Assembly (NCBI GenBank): GCA_036346355.1
Contig: CM070581.1
Span: 48,441,849 to 48,505,848, forward strand
Origin: Rhipidocladum racemiflorum
Lineage: Eukaryota; Streptophyta; Magnoliopsida; Poales; Poaceae
DNA length: 64,000 nucleotides
Reading direction: 5' to 3'
How positions within the stretch are numbered: position 1 is the first letter of the stretch; each line of letters begins with the position of its first letter. A model generated the notes under the pieces. That model worked only from the letters and a program-made list of their open reading frames with translations. It was not told where the DNA came from and searched no databases. Below, in pieces: positions 31,629 through 43,189 of the stretch. The position numbers and the translations under genes are program-made.

Positions 31629-33897
31629 CTAATGAGATCGTGAGTTCAAAGACTCAGTATTGGAGCAGATAAGAGCAGATATGGGAACCCAATACTGAGT
31701 GACACGACGAGCACAAGTACCAGTCACAAGGGTAGAAGACTGGACTCTGGTATCTCTCTGAGGCTCAAATCTCACAAGCACAGAAACAGCCCCTCTAGGA
31801 CGTCTAGGAGCTAGTGCTGGGTAGGTCCACTGGCGTGCAAAGGCTGGACCAACCTGGTGCTGCCTAGACCTCCTGCTGGCGGAAGAAAACTCACGCCGCT
31901 GATATCTACCTCGATGGGAAGAACGAGAAATATCATGAGGACGGTGAAAGGACTGACTCGAGACAGCTCCGGGGCGAAAACCAGAGGTAGAAGCCTGAAA
32001 ACCAAGCCCCATACGCTGTCCAAAAATAAGCAAATCCCTAACCTGTCTAGAAACAGTGGGTGCCTTAGGAGCACTCAGAATCTGGGGATGACCCTGAATA
32101 CCCCTAAGGGCACTAACATGCTCACGCCGAATGATCTTGGCGCGTCTGAAGCAGAAATCAGCAAGATGTCCATCCTTCTGACAGAAGGTGCATGTATACT
32201 TCGCCTTGGGGGCGGAAGCAACAGGAGAAGCACCCTTCACGTTAGAGATTCTGTGGATAAGTCCTGCTAACCTAAACACAGTGGTGCTCGTTTGAGGAGC
32301 AACCACGATCTCTCCACTCTTGGAGGCGCGCAAAACAGTAGGCGGATGCGCCCGTGCGTGCTCCAAGGAATCAAATCCTAGACCTTGATTGAATCTGCTA
32401 ATTTTGGATTGGTCTAAAATGAGATTGAGCTTCTTTTGCCTCCTACAAATTTCTCGAGGGTGCTCATAAGGTACTGGCACTCTCGAAAAAGTGAGGCACA
32501 AGAAGAGCATGGGGAAGGAGTAGAAGAAGAAGAGCCAGATGAAGAGGAACGAGCAAGGCGTGAACATTTCTTCCTATAAAAAGCTGCCTCAATCTTGAGG
32601 GACTCGCAAGAAACACAAGGAGCATCTCTAATTCTACCGATTTGGGCCTCTAGCTTCTTCCTAAGCTCAGTGTGGACTCTATTCACATCCTCCTTAACCC
32701 CAACACACAGCAAGCAACCAGTTGGTGTCTTAACTAGTAAGTCCTTAGCAAATTTAGCACACTTGACAGTCAAAGCATCATTGTTAAATTTTAGTTGCTT
32801 ACAGCCCTCACATGAGCTAACTAGGTCCTTAGAAGCATATGATTCAAGTTCATCATTTCTAGCAGAAAGCTTCCTAAGGTGTGAGCTCATGGCATCAATT
32901 TCAGCAAGCAATTTAGGGCAATTATCACAAGATGCAGTTGTGTGAGCATGAATAAAACTAGCATCAGCAAGAATAGGATCAATAGGACATGTGCTAGCAT
33001 CCTTCAACCTAAGAGCCTCAAGATCAGAAACCACACTATCATGTAGGGTCCTTAGGTTCTCCAACTCCACAAGCAAAGCATTACAAAGAGTACAGCTATC
33101 AGAGTCTCGAGAGGAACAAGATCTAAGTGAAGCTAACTCCCGAGACAAGGTACCTACTTCCTTCTCTAACTCTACACACTTAGCTCTAGCCTTGGAATGA
33201 AAGTTTCCTAGCTTGATAAAAGCATCATTGAGCTGGTCATAGGAAAGTACCTCCTCCGTGTCGATGTACAGCTCGAAGTCAGATCACTTCTATGGCACTG
33301 GAGGCCATGAAGCACATGCCGGAGAAGTCATCATCCTTCTTCGCCTTCTCTTGCGGTTCATCCTCGTCCTCGTTGCTCCAAGTCTCCTTGTCGGAGAGAT
33401 CAAGTTCGTCGAGCGCGACGAGTACGCGGTAAAAAAGCTTCTTGCTCTTGGCATACTTGCGGCACTTCTTCTCTTGCGCTGGCTCGTGAGCTGGAGGCTT
33501 CTTGTTGCGGTTCTTGCCGGTGTAGTCGTTCTTGCTTGGACCGCCTTCATTTTTGCCATTCTCCAACTTTCGGCAATTTGCCCGAATGTGGTTGGGGCCA
33601 CCACACTCAAAGCAAGTGATCTTGCCACCTCTCTTCCTCTCTCTCACTCTCTTGTAAATATTTGAAAACTTGAGAGCGACAAGAGCAAGCTCGTTTTCTG
33701 GAAAGTGTTCCAGAACTTCATCGCTTACGTCGCAAAGAGTGGAAAGAGAGAAACCGGAAGAGAAGTCAAGAGAGGGTCTTGAAGAGGAAGACCCAATAGG
33801 ATCGGTAACCAATGCCATCGACTGAGATTTCGTCTTGCGAGCGACGATGTCTAGGTCATGAGTCTTGAGGCGGGAGTACAACCCGTCAAGAATCAAG
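31629..33897 (-). pseudogene. Copia gag, C-terminal part: two zinc knuckles and a CxxC-rich coiled region
   Basis: Minus strand, three frames. The first piece (33896-33279) continues the UBN2 gag and holds CFECGGPNHIRANC, a CX2CX4HX4C knuckle, then a charged tail. The second (33148-32414) is a long alpha-helical region with CxxC pairs CTLC, CDNC, CEGC, CLLC, CVSC and CSSC at intervals of roughly 30-50 residues. The third (32567-31629) holds a second knuckle CTFCQKDGHLADFC and an arginine- and serine-rich end. Frameshifts occur near 33280 and 32490. Confidence 0.8.
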
Positions 33898-33902
33898 GTC
33901 GA

Positions 33903-36900
33903 TGTAACGCCCCAAAAATTTCTTTTAATATATTTAGTGTGGTTCTGAGGTTATTTGGAATTTTTAGAATTTACTTGGAATCCTCGCGAGTAATTTCAAT
34001 TCAAGTTGTTGGACTAATCGTATTAAATAAAGATCATGCATTTTCGAATATGCATAAAATCAAAAATTTTGTTGATAATTAAGTTAATGGGTAGACGAGA
34101 GGGTTCTCTTCAAATATTTTCGAAAAACATGTTATATAATGTAAATCGTTGATTTTACAAAAATCGGTACAGGTGTCTGATTCACTAAAAGAATTTTTGC
34201 GAAAAATTTACATGTCGAAAAATTGTGAAACCAACTTTGTTAGGTTCCAAATAGTTCTTAGTATTTTACAGGAAATTTTTAGATTATTAGAACCTCCCTA
34301 GTATTTTTTTTCGTAGCACGTTTTGGAATGTATATGCGTATATACCTAGGTGCGTGAATGCTTGGCGTTTGAGTTTTTCCAGCCGTTCATGTGTAGGTGT
34401 GCATGTACGTTACTAGCTCCTCTCTGTGGCAGCCGATTCCTATTTGCCATCCATTTTCACTCCAGCCGTTTTCCATCACTAGCAGTGTCAGTGCTAACCG
34501 TTTCTAATGTGTGCAAGTGCAAGTGCTAGCCGATTCTTCAGGCATGTGTGAATACCTCCACGTATTCCAGCCGTTCAGAACTAGTAACGTACACCACTTC
34601 ATGGACTAGTAATTGGTAAACGCTTCAAAGCTAGCAACGCACGCACAGGAAACCTCCATATTCCACCCGTTCCTAGTTAACCCCATTATTCTCTCCATAC
34701 ATTGCTTCATTCCATTTTTCCTTTCTCTAGCCACTACTAGCCATCACGTCTCTCCATTCTTCCTTGGATTCTCTAGCCACACCATTTCCATTGCCTTGCC
34801 GCCATCGCCTTCGTCGCCGCCGTAGTCGCCATCGCCGTCGTTGAAGTCGCCGCCACTGTTGAAGTCACCGCCGCCATCGTCACTGTCGCCGTTCCCGTTG
34901 GATTCGCACCGCCGTAGTGTACTGCCGCCGTCGCCGTCTTCGCCACCGTTGTCGCTGTCGTCACCGCCATTGACGCCACCACCGCCGCCGTCGCCGCCGG
35001 TACATACGTGTGAATGTATTTTTAGATGAATGCTAGGGTGTGTACGTATACTTATATATCTACATGTGCCGCATGCATGTGTATATAGATATATATTAGG
35101 CTATGTGTGCATACGCATATGTATATTAAGTTGTGCGCAGGAATATATGTGAGTATATGCTGGACTAGGCACTGCATGCTTCTAAAATAGCCGTAGTTAG
35201 TAGACATACGTATATAAATACTTGCTAGGCGCACGCGTGTTTCTATATTAGTCGTAGCATGCATATATTTACGCACTGTGTTGTAATATATGTATGTGTA
35301 TACCTGCGGTTATATTTGGTTGATCTGCATGTAGATATGTTCGACCGATTCATTAGTATAACTTTCCATGTCTATATATATATATTTTATTTATTAGTGT
35401 GTATAAGCTGAACCAATACGTACATGAAGACCTCCCACGCCGAACAGTACCATGCCAGGATAGTTAAAAGGTTAAGTTATACGTGTTAATGTCCAAGATT
35501 TGCGAACTTTGTCTTTTTCGGTACAAATTTGTTTTAAGTCCGAATCACTTGAGACAAACTTATTAATTAGTAAATATTAATACCTAGCTATGCTAATTTT
35601 ACTAAAATTTTATAATCGAATCTATAATGTTAAATTATTCGCGGAAAGGCCAAACTTATGAATTTTGTAGCTCATAAACTACACATCTAAAAATATAGAA
35701 ATAAATTTTATAAATCTTAGAAAATGCCAGACTAATTATCTGGAAGTTTTTGTGAAATTACGAGTTAGTTTGTTTGTAGTATTTTTTCGGATGTGTGTTT
35801 AATTGGTTGTTTGCTACGCGTAGACGTTGAACTGTGCGAGAGTGCGGAAGTTGAAGACCAAGCTCAAGCCCTAGATCAAGGTCCTCAGCTTTTTGAAGGC
35901 AAGTTATGCTTTGACCATGTTGTTCCTAATTTTTGAAATATATTTTGATCTAAGTTATGCATGCTATGTTGTTAAAATGAATTAATTTAATTTGGGTAAA
36001 GTAGCTAATCAACCTAGTTGTTAATTCCACCCCTTGATGTTAACATTTGTATGCCATGCATCCATTGCCACCTTAAGTTTGGTTTAAAATAGTTGGATGT
36101 TAATATTGTGCCAACACGGGAGGCTAGACCGTGAATAGTTGCTTAGCTATGATTACGTGAAATGTGTTTCAAATGGCAAAATAATGTTGACTAATGATAT
36201 ATGGAATGAATTTTTGGAAGTAGTGTAATCTTGCCACGCGATGATGTGAAGTGTAGGTACCTTTGTGGTTCTACATGGTAATTGATATTATTGTTGGCAT
36301 GTGTTGCACAATAATCAAACTGGGGTGGGAAAAGATTTAGACTGGGGCAAGTGGCAAGATGGCATCGTGCCAGGTGGGCCTTCGTGGCAATGGGATGAGT
36401 GATGTGAGGGCATTGTACCAAAACTTGAGAGAAGGATGTCTTGCCCTGGACAGTTAAGGACTTCACCTTGCAAGCCTTTGAACTGGCATTTCGTACAACC
36501 ACATGACTAGAGAGGAACGGTCGTGGTTTAGTAGGATTCTGAAATCTTACCTTTGATACTCCAGGGTGACGGTTACATCGAGGTAACTGTGTGGGGGAGC
36601 GTACCAGAGCTACAGCTTGGTGCCCATCCAACGGTGATTGTCGGTCCTACACTTCGATCCTTCGTGGGGGAAGTGGTAGTGAAGGCAATACCGGAGAGGG
36701 TCATAGGTGTAGACGAAGGTTTCTGAAAAACTTCATTACGGTCAATCGCCTTTGTGGTGTGCGACGGTATCATGTGGGAAAAGTGTACAACCTCTGCAGA
36801 GTGTGTCAAAACTATTCGAATAGCCGAGTCCACGGTACTGGACAAAGCTCGGGGATTACAGTCAAGGGGTAGATTTTCTAAAATAAAATATGGGAAGGTT

Positions 36901-37508
36901 GGCTGAGTACTAGAGATGATGATAAATTGACTTAGGTCTTTGTGCCATGTTTATGAAATGAGATTGTGAACTTAATATAATATAATATGATTTCACTGTT
37001 TTTGAATCTATTATAATTATTCAATTAAAGCAAAATGCTATTTAATGCAAAGGAACCCATTTAGCCCTTCCTTTGGAAGAAGCCATGCATATAGTAATAG
37101 GATTGCACCTCCGTGCATGACTTGCTGAGTATGTTGTATACTCACCATAGCCAATCAACAAAACATTAGAAGAAGAGTCTACACCCGCTTGGGAGGAGGA
37201 GTACGTTGAGGACCAGGAGAACTAGGAGGCAACCTTCGTCAGATGCCTGTGGAGTTGTGGAGCTTACCAGGACTTCGATTTTATGCTGCTTATGTTTACT
37301 TGTCTTTATTTGAGTAAGCCCTGCGTGGCTGAATATTGTAAGGTGACCTTACGGTCTTGCAACAGTTATTTTAATTATTGAAGTACTTATTTATATTCCG
37401 CTGTGTATGATTGTGGTACTTCATCCCTATTATGACTATGCACTAGCGAGATCCTGGACTAGTGCAGAATACACAGAGGGTCTGGATTTGCAGATTCGGG
37501 TCCCAACA
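33903..37508 (+). mobile_element. Solo LTR of a Ty3/gypsy element (3606 bp), called LTR-D here
   Basis: It starts TGTAACGCCCC and ends GGGTCCCAACA. The perfect 5-bp duplication GTCGA lies at 33898-33902 and 37509-37513. It interrupts the copia gag, whose reading resumes on the other side. It carries a trinucleotide-rich GCC/GTC block (34790-35005), an AT-rich middle, an acidic internal exon at 35824-35898, CTATTCGAATAG at 36812-36823, a GAGTAT/ATACTC hairpin at 37127-37143, and a terminal exon to 37225. It is the same family as the minus-strand LTR at 41870-51450. Confidence 0.95.
35824..37225 (+). other. LTR-D split acidic ORF with GC-AG intron
   Basis: The internal exon 35824-35898 follows ACGCGTAG and encodes DVELCESAEVEDQAQALDQG and PQLFE. 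It ends AAG|GCAAGT. The terminal exon 37170-37225 follows ACATTAG and encodes EEESTPAWEEEYVEDQEN and TAG (37223-37225). Removing the intron 35899-37169 (1271 bp) keeps one frame. The peptide differs from LTR-A at many positions but keeps the acidic character, the DVE start, the LFE exon end and the TPA.EEE terminal motif. Function is unknown and splicing is inferred. Confidence 0.45.
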
Positions 37509-37513
37509 GTCGA

Positions 37514-38053
37514 CAAGTCAGTATAGTCCGTGATGGTGGTTACCTTCATCTCCCAAATCCTCAAATCGAGTGCTCTCAAAAAGTGTCTAGCGTTCTCCGA
37601 GTCAAAGTATGAGCAACCAACTGACCGGAGATTGCTTAGAATCGTAGAAAATCGAGCAAAGCATTCATCGAGGCTCTCACTAGTGTGTTGTTCGAACTTG
37701 TTGTAGTCACGCTTGAATTGGTCCTGCCTCACTGACTTAATTTGAGTGGTACCCTCATGGTAAGCATTGAGGGACACCCAGATCTGGTGAGCAGACCGAA
37801 GGTGAGAAACCCGATCATACTCACTGCGGCTAAGTCCCTGTATGAGAATGTTCCTAGCCTTAGCGTTTGCCTCAACGTCAGCCAAGTTCGTGGCATTGAC
37901 GTTCTCATCGGCCGGAAACTCATACGAGAGTTTCACCTTCTGCCAGATCATAAAGCCCTGAGCAATGATGTATGACTCCATTCGCATTTTCCAGAATAGA
38001 TAATCAACTCCAGCAAAAATTAGAGGCTTAAAAGAGTATCTGTCTGTCGCCAT
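37514..38053 (-). pseudogene. Copia gag N-terminus (UBN2 / DUF4219 type)
   Basis: The minus-strand ATG at 38053 begins MATDRYSFKPLIFAGVDYLF and continues WKMRMESYIIAQGFMIWQ, LIQGLSRSEYDRVSHLRSAH and HTSESLDECFARFSTILSNL. This is the usual N-terminal region of SIRE/Opie-type copia gags. The frame is open until the solo LTR at 37508, after which it resumes at 33897. Confidence 0.88.
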
Positions 38054-38091
38054 GGCTCTTGAGACCAGTCAAGATCTATGAAAGAGCAAAA

Positions 38092-38106
38092 CCGGCTCTG
38101 ATACCA
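38092..38106 (-). other. Primer-binding site of the SIRE-like copia element
   Basis: On the minus strand TGGTATCAGAGCCGG lies two bases after the LTR end TCTTTCA (38109). It matches the initiator-Met tRNA and fixes the LTR boundary. Confidence 0.9.
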
Positions 38107-38108
38107 AT

Positions 38109-39785
38109 TGAAAGACCAAGATGGTGATCAGAGGGGGGGTGAATGATCCCAAATAAAATTTTCCCCACTCAAAGTACTCAAAACAATCCTGCAAGGAAAC
38201 TGGTGCTCCTCAAATTCGCGAAATCCGTAAAAACCGGAACGACTCGATAACTATGTGTATCCCGAGTTTGCATGGATGAGAACCACGAATCATGTGAGGG
38301 ATTTGTAAATCACAATCCCAGTTGTTAAATGTCCAAAATAAAGAGGAATTAATTCAAAGACTTCTTTTCAAAAAGAGATCAAGCATAATCACCAAAAAGC
38401 CTCTTTTAGAAAAGCAAAAGCAGATTTTTCAGGAATGGTGCCCACTTGGAGCAGGTGGTCAGTGGAATTATGTTACTCCAAAATTTTTGGGAATTTTTCA
38501 ACTTATGAGAAGATGAGTCGTGAAGCACTCCACCAAAAATCACCTCCAAAAGACTTGTAGGAACATCATGAAAAATCACGGACTACAGACAGTCAGAAAC
38601 TTCGATCAGGAAATTTGGGGCTTGGTTTTCACCTCATAGCTCCCAAACGGTGCAATCAATGGACTCCAAAATTTTTCCACGGATGGATATATTAGTCACG
38701 CACATTCTCAAAGAAGAATAAATCAAAAAGGAGTTTTATAGACTTTGCTAAAAATCAAAGACTGACTGCTACGCAAAGAACAAGTTCTGGACATATTTGC
38801 GATCTTGATAGAAACTTGACAAATAAACTCTTGCGGCATACAAACTTTTGCAAATGAACTCGATCTAGAGCGAAGATCCAAATAGAGTATATAAGGAGGT
38901 GAATGCGAATCGCTCAAGTTAAGAACAAAATCCAGCAATCATAAATATAAACGCGGGAATGTAAATGCTGAATTTAATACATGAAAGTAAATGCCGAAAG
39001 TAAAGACATAATGTAAATTGCAAGAATTAAATTGCGAGAAAATAAATTTGGCTTTTGGAACTTCTATTTCATTCAAAGATGTGTGATTACAGAGCCTCAC
39101 TTTATGTGGGCAAAGCTCAAATGAGCAACACAACAACTCCAAGAATGAATGGACATGGAGACCTCCCTCCACCCTTCTATTTATACTACTCTTGGGCCAC
39201 CTACTACCCTTGGATGAGTCCCAAACCCTAGAGCACTCCATCAAGGGCTACTATTAACCCACTCACTCCACCATGCAAGGGACACCCAAAACCCTACACA
39301 CATAATGGGTTTTCTTGCACGGTTTTCAAAGCATACTACTAGACCCGCTATCCTATCAACTAGACCGCGATCCAACGGCCCTCATCGATCCTCGCGACAT
39401 CTAGCTAGTATCATCCCCTTTCCTTATCTTCTTTGACTTGCCCAGACTCCGTCTCCGATCATCTTCCGGCGATCTCCAACCGTCTGGACCTCCGACGCAC
39501 CTTACCTAGTCCCGGTCATCATCCGCCTCACCATGACCTAGCACCGTCGTCCTGCAACCATCAAAGACAAGGAAAACTATCACATAGAATTGTCCAATAA
39601 TATGCAATAAACATTACAAATGCTCACAATTAATCATATCTCATTCATCAGTCGGTTCTACCGCCAGCCAAAGGCCGGTAGTACCACAAGAGACCAACAC
39701 AACCCAAATTGCTTCCTTTTGAATTCTGATTCAAATCAAACTCAAACATGAGCACACCTTGCTCAAATAAAGTCAAATACTCATC
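38109..39785 (-). repeat. 5' LTR of the SIRE-like copia element (about 1.7 kb)
   Basis: On the plus strand it begins TGAAAGACCAAGATGG at 38109. The far end is placed at about 39783-39788, near CAAATACTCA or CATCACA. There is no coding potential. It ends against the truncated gypsy element at about 39789, and no target duplication could be recognised. Confidence 0.65.
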
Positions 39786-39788
39786 ACA

Positions 39789-41252
39789 AAAATGGATGGA
39801 CCTCCACATGGTCCTTCAGGGGTGGTGTTATGAAAACTCCAACCTTCAGGGCAAAGCACGGGTGAAAGTTTCTCGAACAAAGTCTGTGCAGCATGATCAT
39901 TGAGTTGCTGAGGGGTACTCCTCACTTGCTGTTGTGGGGATCCTTCTTGACAAGTTTTCTGGTGCTTGCTGTTGTTCTCAAATTCCTTGCGTTCACCTCT
40001 GAGAACAAGGGTTTTGTTAACCAACCCTTCTTGCTTCAACCGACTCCTTGAGCGAGTTGCTTCCATGGTATTACCACTCACTCTTGGTTCTATAACTTAA
40101 CTGATCCAATTTTCATAATGATCATGACTTCCGAAATTGATCTTTCTGGGGACATTCCTTACCAAAATGACCTAATTCACCACAGTTGTGGCAGGAATGT
40201 TTGGGTTGTCTTGCTGGATTGAGGGGACATTCTTTAGCCCAGTGTCCCTGTTTATCACACAAGAAACAGTTTCATGGTGACCAAGTTTCACTGATTTCCT
40301 GAGGTAAAGGGATAGGGTTGACATGTGTCTTCTTCATTTCTTCACATGGCACAGCAAGTGCAGATGACAGCCCTTCTCTCCTTGCTAACTCTTTAGCAAT
40401 GATGGCTCAAAAATCCTCTCGCTGACGCCGAGTCACGGCGGTCACTATTGGATCCAGGGGGCATTGAGCCGGACAATGATCTTGGCCTTCACAAAGATAG
40501 CATGTGATGTTGTTCATGGGACATTCTCCTGGTAAATGGCTTCCTTCACAACTGGAACAATTAATTGCATGTTCATCAGCAGTGTGTCCTATTTTTTCAC
40601 AATGGATGCATGCACGATCTTCTGATTTGTTTGATTAACAACACTTCAAAGAACAACGTCTAGGTATGGTGTCGGGTGCGGGGTTACTATTCCTCCTTGG
40701 TCTTACTATAGTTCCACTGTCTTTTGGCGTAGTGAAGCATCGACGAAAGGCGGTGCTAAACTCTAACCAAATGATGGTATATCCATCCTCAAAAGTGGCG
40801 TAGAAATCTTTCCACCAAGATAATGCATTTCCCTCGAACTGGCACGTAGCGTAGGGAACTTTCTCTTTGTCTTCACATTGCACCAAAACTAGCTTCTCTT
40901 CTATGATGCGAAGCCAAATTTCTGCATCTCTGGAAGTGGCTAATCCATCAAACGTGGGTGGTTTAGTCTTCATGAGCAAGGAGAACTTTGGTTGTGGATA
41001 CGCTGTTGTGTCTGCAGTTGCAGGGGTATTGGTTTTAGTTCCGTTAGCGTTCATCTGTTGCATCACCATCTGCATAAGCTGGGTTTGAGCGGTAAGAAAC
41101 TTATTGAAGATCTGATTAGTTACTGTCGGTATGGTAGATAGCTGCTTGTTTGTCTCTGCTTTATCATTGGCAACGGTAGCAGCAACTGTATTGACTTGAA
41201 TTGCTTCATAAACATTGGTGTGGTCGGTCCTTTCCATTTGTTGACATACCAA
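39789..41252 (-). pseudogene. Gypsy gag with five tandem zinc knuckles
   Basis: Minus strand. Gag starts MERTDHTNVYEAIQVNTVAA and contains LLMKTKPPTFDGLATSRDAE, WLRIIEEKLVLVQCEDKEKV and NALSWWKDFYATF (the retrotransposon gag core). The same frame, broken by three stops, then holds CIHCEKIGHTADEH, CSSCEGSHLPGEC, CYLCEGQDHCPAQC, CFLCDKQGHWAKEC and CHNCGELGHFGKEC, at about 40612-40570, 40559-40520, 40503-40462, 40270-40228 and 40193-40152. Most plant gypsy gags have one or two knuckles. A further ORF (40081-39773) contains LVNKTLVLRGERKEFENNSK, which normally lies before the knuckles, so the order is altered. Its last codons run into the neighbouring LTR. Confidence 0.75.
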
Positions 41253-41856
41253 GGTTCAGATACAAGGGGAGAGAAAATGTAAGGTTTAAGAATCCTAGTG
41301 CAGGGGAGCAGGTTTAACCCAAACACTTAAACACATAACATTAATTAATAACTTGGTATGGTTGCTTATCCAAGCCTAAAAGCTATGCAACACATACTAC
41401 ACACCCAGCAAACAATGAACAACCAAATTAACCTAAGCACACAATATTCTAACGGCTAAGAGGGTAACTCCCCTATCTTAAGAGACGCGACTCTCATACA
41501 TGAGTCTCAACTGATGACTAAAGTACTGGTTCTTCAAGCTTCAGAAATACCGCCTCGATCCACTTCTCTTTGAGCTCGATGATTCCTTGCTTCATGATCT
41601 TCAGGGTTAGCAGCGATACCCAGTACTTTCTCCTTAAGTGTGAAACATCGTTAACTATTCAAAATGATTCAAGTAAGATTTCCATTTAAACCAGTAGAAA
41701 AGATAGAAATTTCAGCAAATGGGAAAAGAATAGAAGAATAAGATAAGTCAAGAACATATTATTCTTTCAAGTTAAACTTTTCTCTTTAGAAAATAATTTT
41801 GAAGCTCCTAAAGATGGCCAATCTACCTAGGGTGAAGACCTACAGTCAATATGACT
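41253..41856 (-). pseudogene. Leader region with remnant of the pre-gag ORF
   Basis: About 600 bp between primer site and gag, against 1.2 kb in the 24585-31557 element. Just after the primer site the sequence resembles the start of the ORF at 28517-29368 (the region reading LLYFHTPFAEFLLLS there). The middle of the ORF has been lost, and only a short piece (LKEKWIEAVFLKLEE) remains open. This suggests an ORF0-type gene was also present in this family and has been deleted. Confidence 0.45.
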
Positions 41857-41869
41857 CTGATACCATCTC

Positions 41870-43189
41870 TGTTGGGACCCGAATATGCAAATCCGGACCC
41901 TCTGTGTATTCTGTACTAGTCCAGGATCACACTAGTACACACAGTCAAACAGGGTTAAATATCACATCCATACGTAGTGTAAATAATAATAAAGTACTTC
42001 AAACATTAAATAAACTGGTTACAAGACCTTAAGGTCACCTTACAAATAGTCTGCCACACAGGGCTTACAATAACAAAAGTAAATAATCAGCAGCGGAATG
42101 AAGAACGTCGGTGACTCCCATCAATATACCACAGGCAACTAACAAGGTTCAACTCCTAGATATTTGCCTCCTCGCGGAATTTCTTCTCCTTTGAAGTTGT
42201 AGTCTTCTCCTCAACTAATGATTGTGTTGAAAGCAAGGGTGAGTATACAACATACTCAGCAAGTCATGCACAGGGGTGCAATCCTATTACTATATGCATG
42301 GCTTCTTCCAAAGGAATGGCTTAAGTGGTTATTTTGCATCAAACAACATTTTGCTTTGATTAAATAATCTTAATAGATTCAAAAGCGGTAAAACCATATT
42401 ATACAATAAGTTATCAATATCTTTTCTAAACAGTTTGGCACAAAGCCCTAAATCACTTTAGCAGTTATCTCTGGCATACAGCCACCCATTCCACATTTTG
42501 TTTTTGAAAATCTAACCCTTGACTGTAATCCCCGAGCTTTGTCCAGTACCGTGGATTCGGCTATTCGAATAGTTTTGACACACTCTGCAGAGGTTGTACA
42601 CTTTACCCACATGATACAGTCGCACACCACAAAGGCGATTGACCGTAACGAAGTTTTTCAGAAACTTCCATCTACACCTATGACCCTCTCCGGTATTGCC
42701 TTCACTACCACTTCCCCCACGAAGGATCGAAGTGTAGGACCGACAATCACCGTTGGATGGGCACCAAGCCATAGCTCTGGTACGCTCCCCCACACAACTA
42801 CCCTGATGTAACTGTCACCCTGAGGTTTCAAAGGTAAGATTTCAGAACCCTACTAAACTAAGACCGTCCCACTCCAACCATGTGGTTATACGAAAGGCCC
42901 AGTTCAAAGGCTTGCAATGTGAAGTCCTTAACTGTCCAGGGCAAGACATCCTTCTCTTAGAACCCTGGCACAAGGCCCCTCACATCAGTCATCCCATTAC
43001 CACGAGGGCTGTTATCCCAAAGACTGTTGCCACGAGGGCCCACCTGGCATGAAGCCTCTTACCACTTGCCCCAGACTAAATATTTTCCCACCCCAGTTTG
43101 ATTATTGTGCAACACATACCAACAATAATACCAGTTACCATATAGAACCACAAAGGTACCTACACTTCACGTCATCATGTGTCAAGAGT
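41870..43189 (-). repeat. Gypsy 5' LTR, inner segment (LTR-E, part 1)
   Basis: On the plus strand it starts TGTTGGGACCCG at 41870, next to the primer site (TGGTATCAGAG, minus strand). It contains CTATTCGAATAG (42561-42572) and the GAGTAT/ATACTC hairpin (42241-42257). It breaks after GTCAAGAGT at 43189, and the LTR-D homologue continues at 49077. Together the two parts are 3694 bp. Confidence 0.9.

Larger units (their letters stand above)
31558..39785 (-). mobile_element. SIRE/Maximus-like Ty1/copia element, truncated, with nested solo LTR
   Basis: On the minus strand: 5' LTR from about 39785 to 38109, primer site 38106-38092, gag start at 38053, interruption by the solo LTR 33903-37508, then gag continuing 33896 to about 31629. 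The sequence stops at 31558, where the gypsy LTR-C begins; protease, integrase and RT are absent. The gag type, the large cysteine-rich coiled region and an LTR of about 1.7 kb suggest the SIRE/Maximus (Opie/Ji) lineage. The outer LTR limit is uncertain by a few bases (39783-39788). Confidence 0.82.

Noticed and set aside
34790..35005. Trinucleotide-rich stretch giving Ala/Thr or Ser/Pro-rich ORFs on both strands (also 50339-50741)
   Set aside because: GCC/GTC repeat DNA within the LTR-D/LTR-E family. Any frame is open by composition.
42512..42793. ORFs of about 90 codons present on both strands at 36573-36872 and 42512-42811
   Set aside because: They are the same piece of two LTRs of one family in opposite orientations. 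Overlapping on both strands, no domain, and within the proposed LTR intron.
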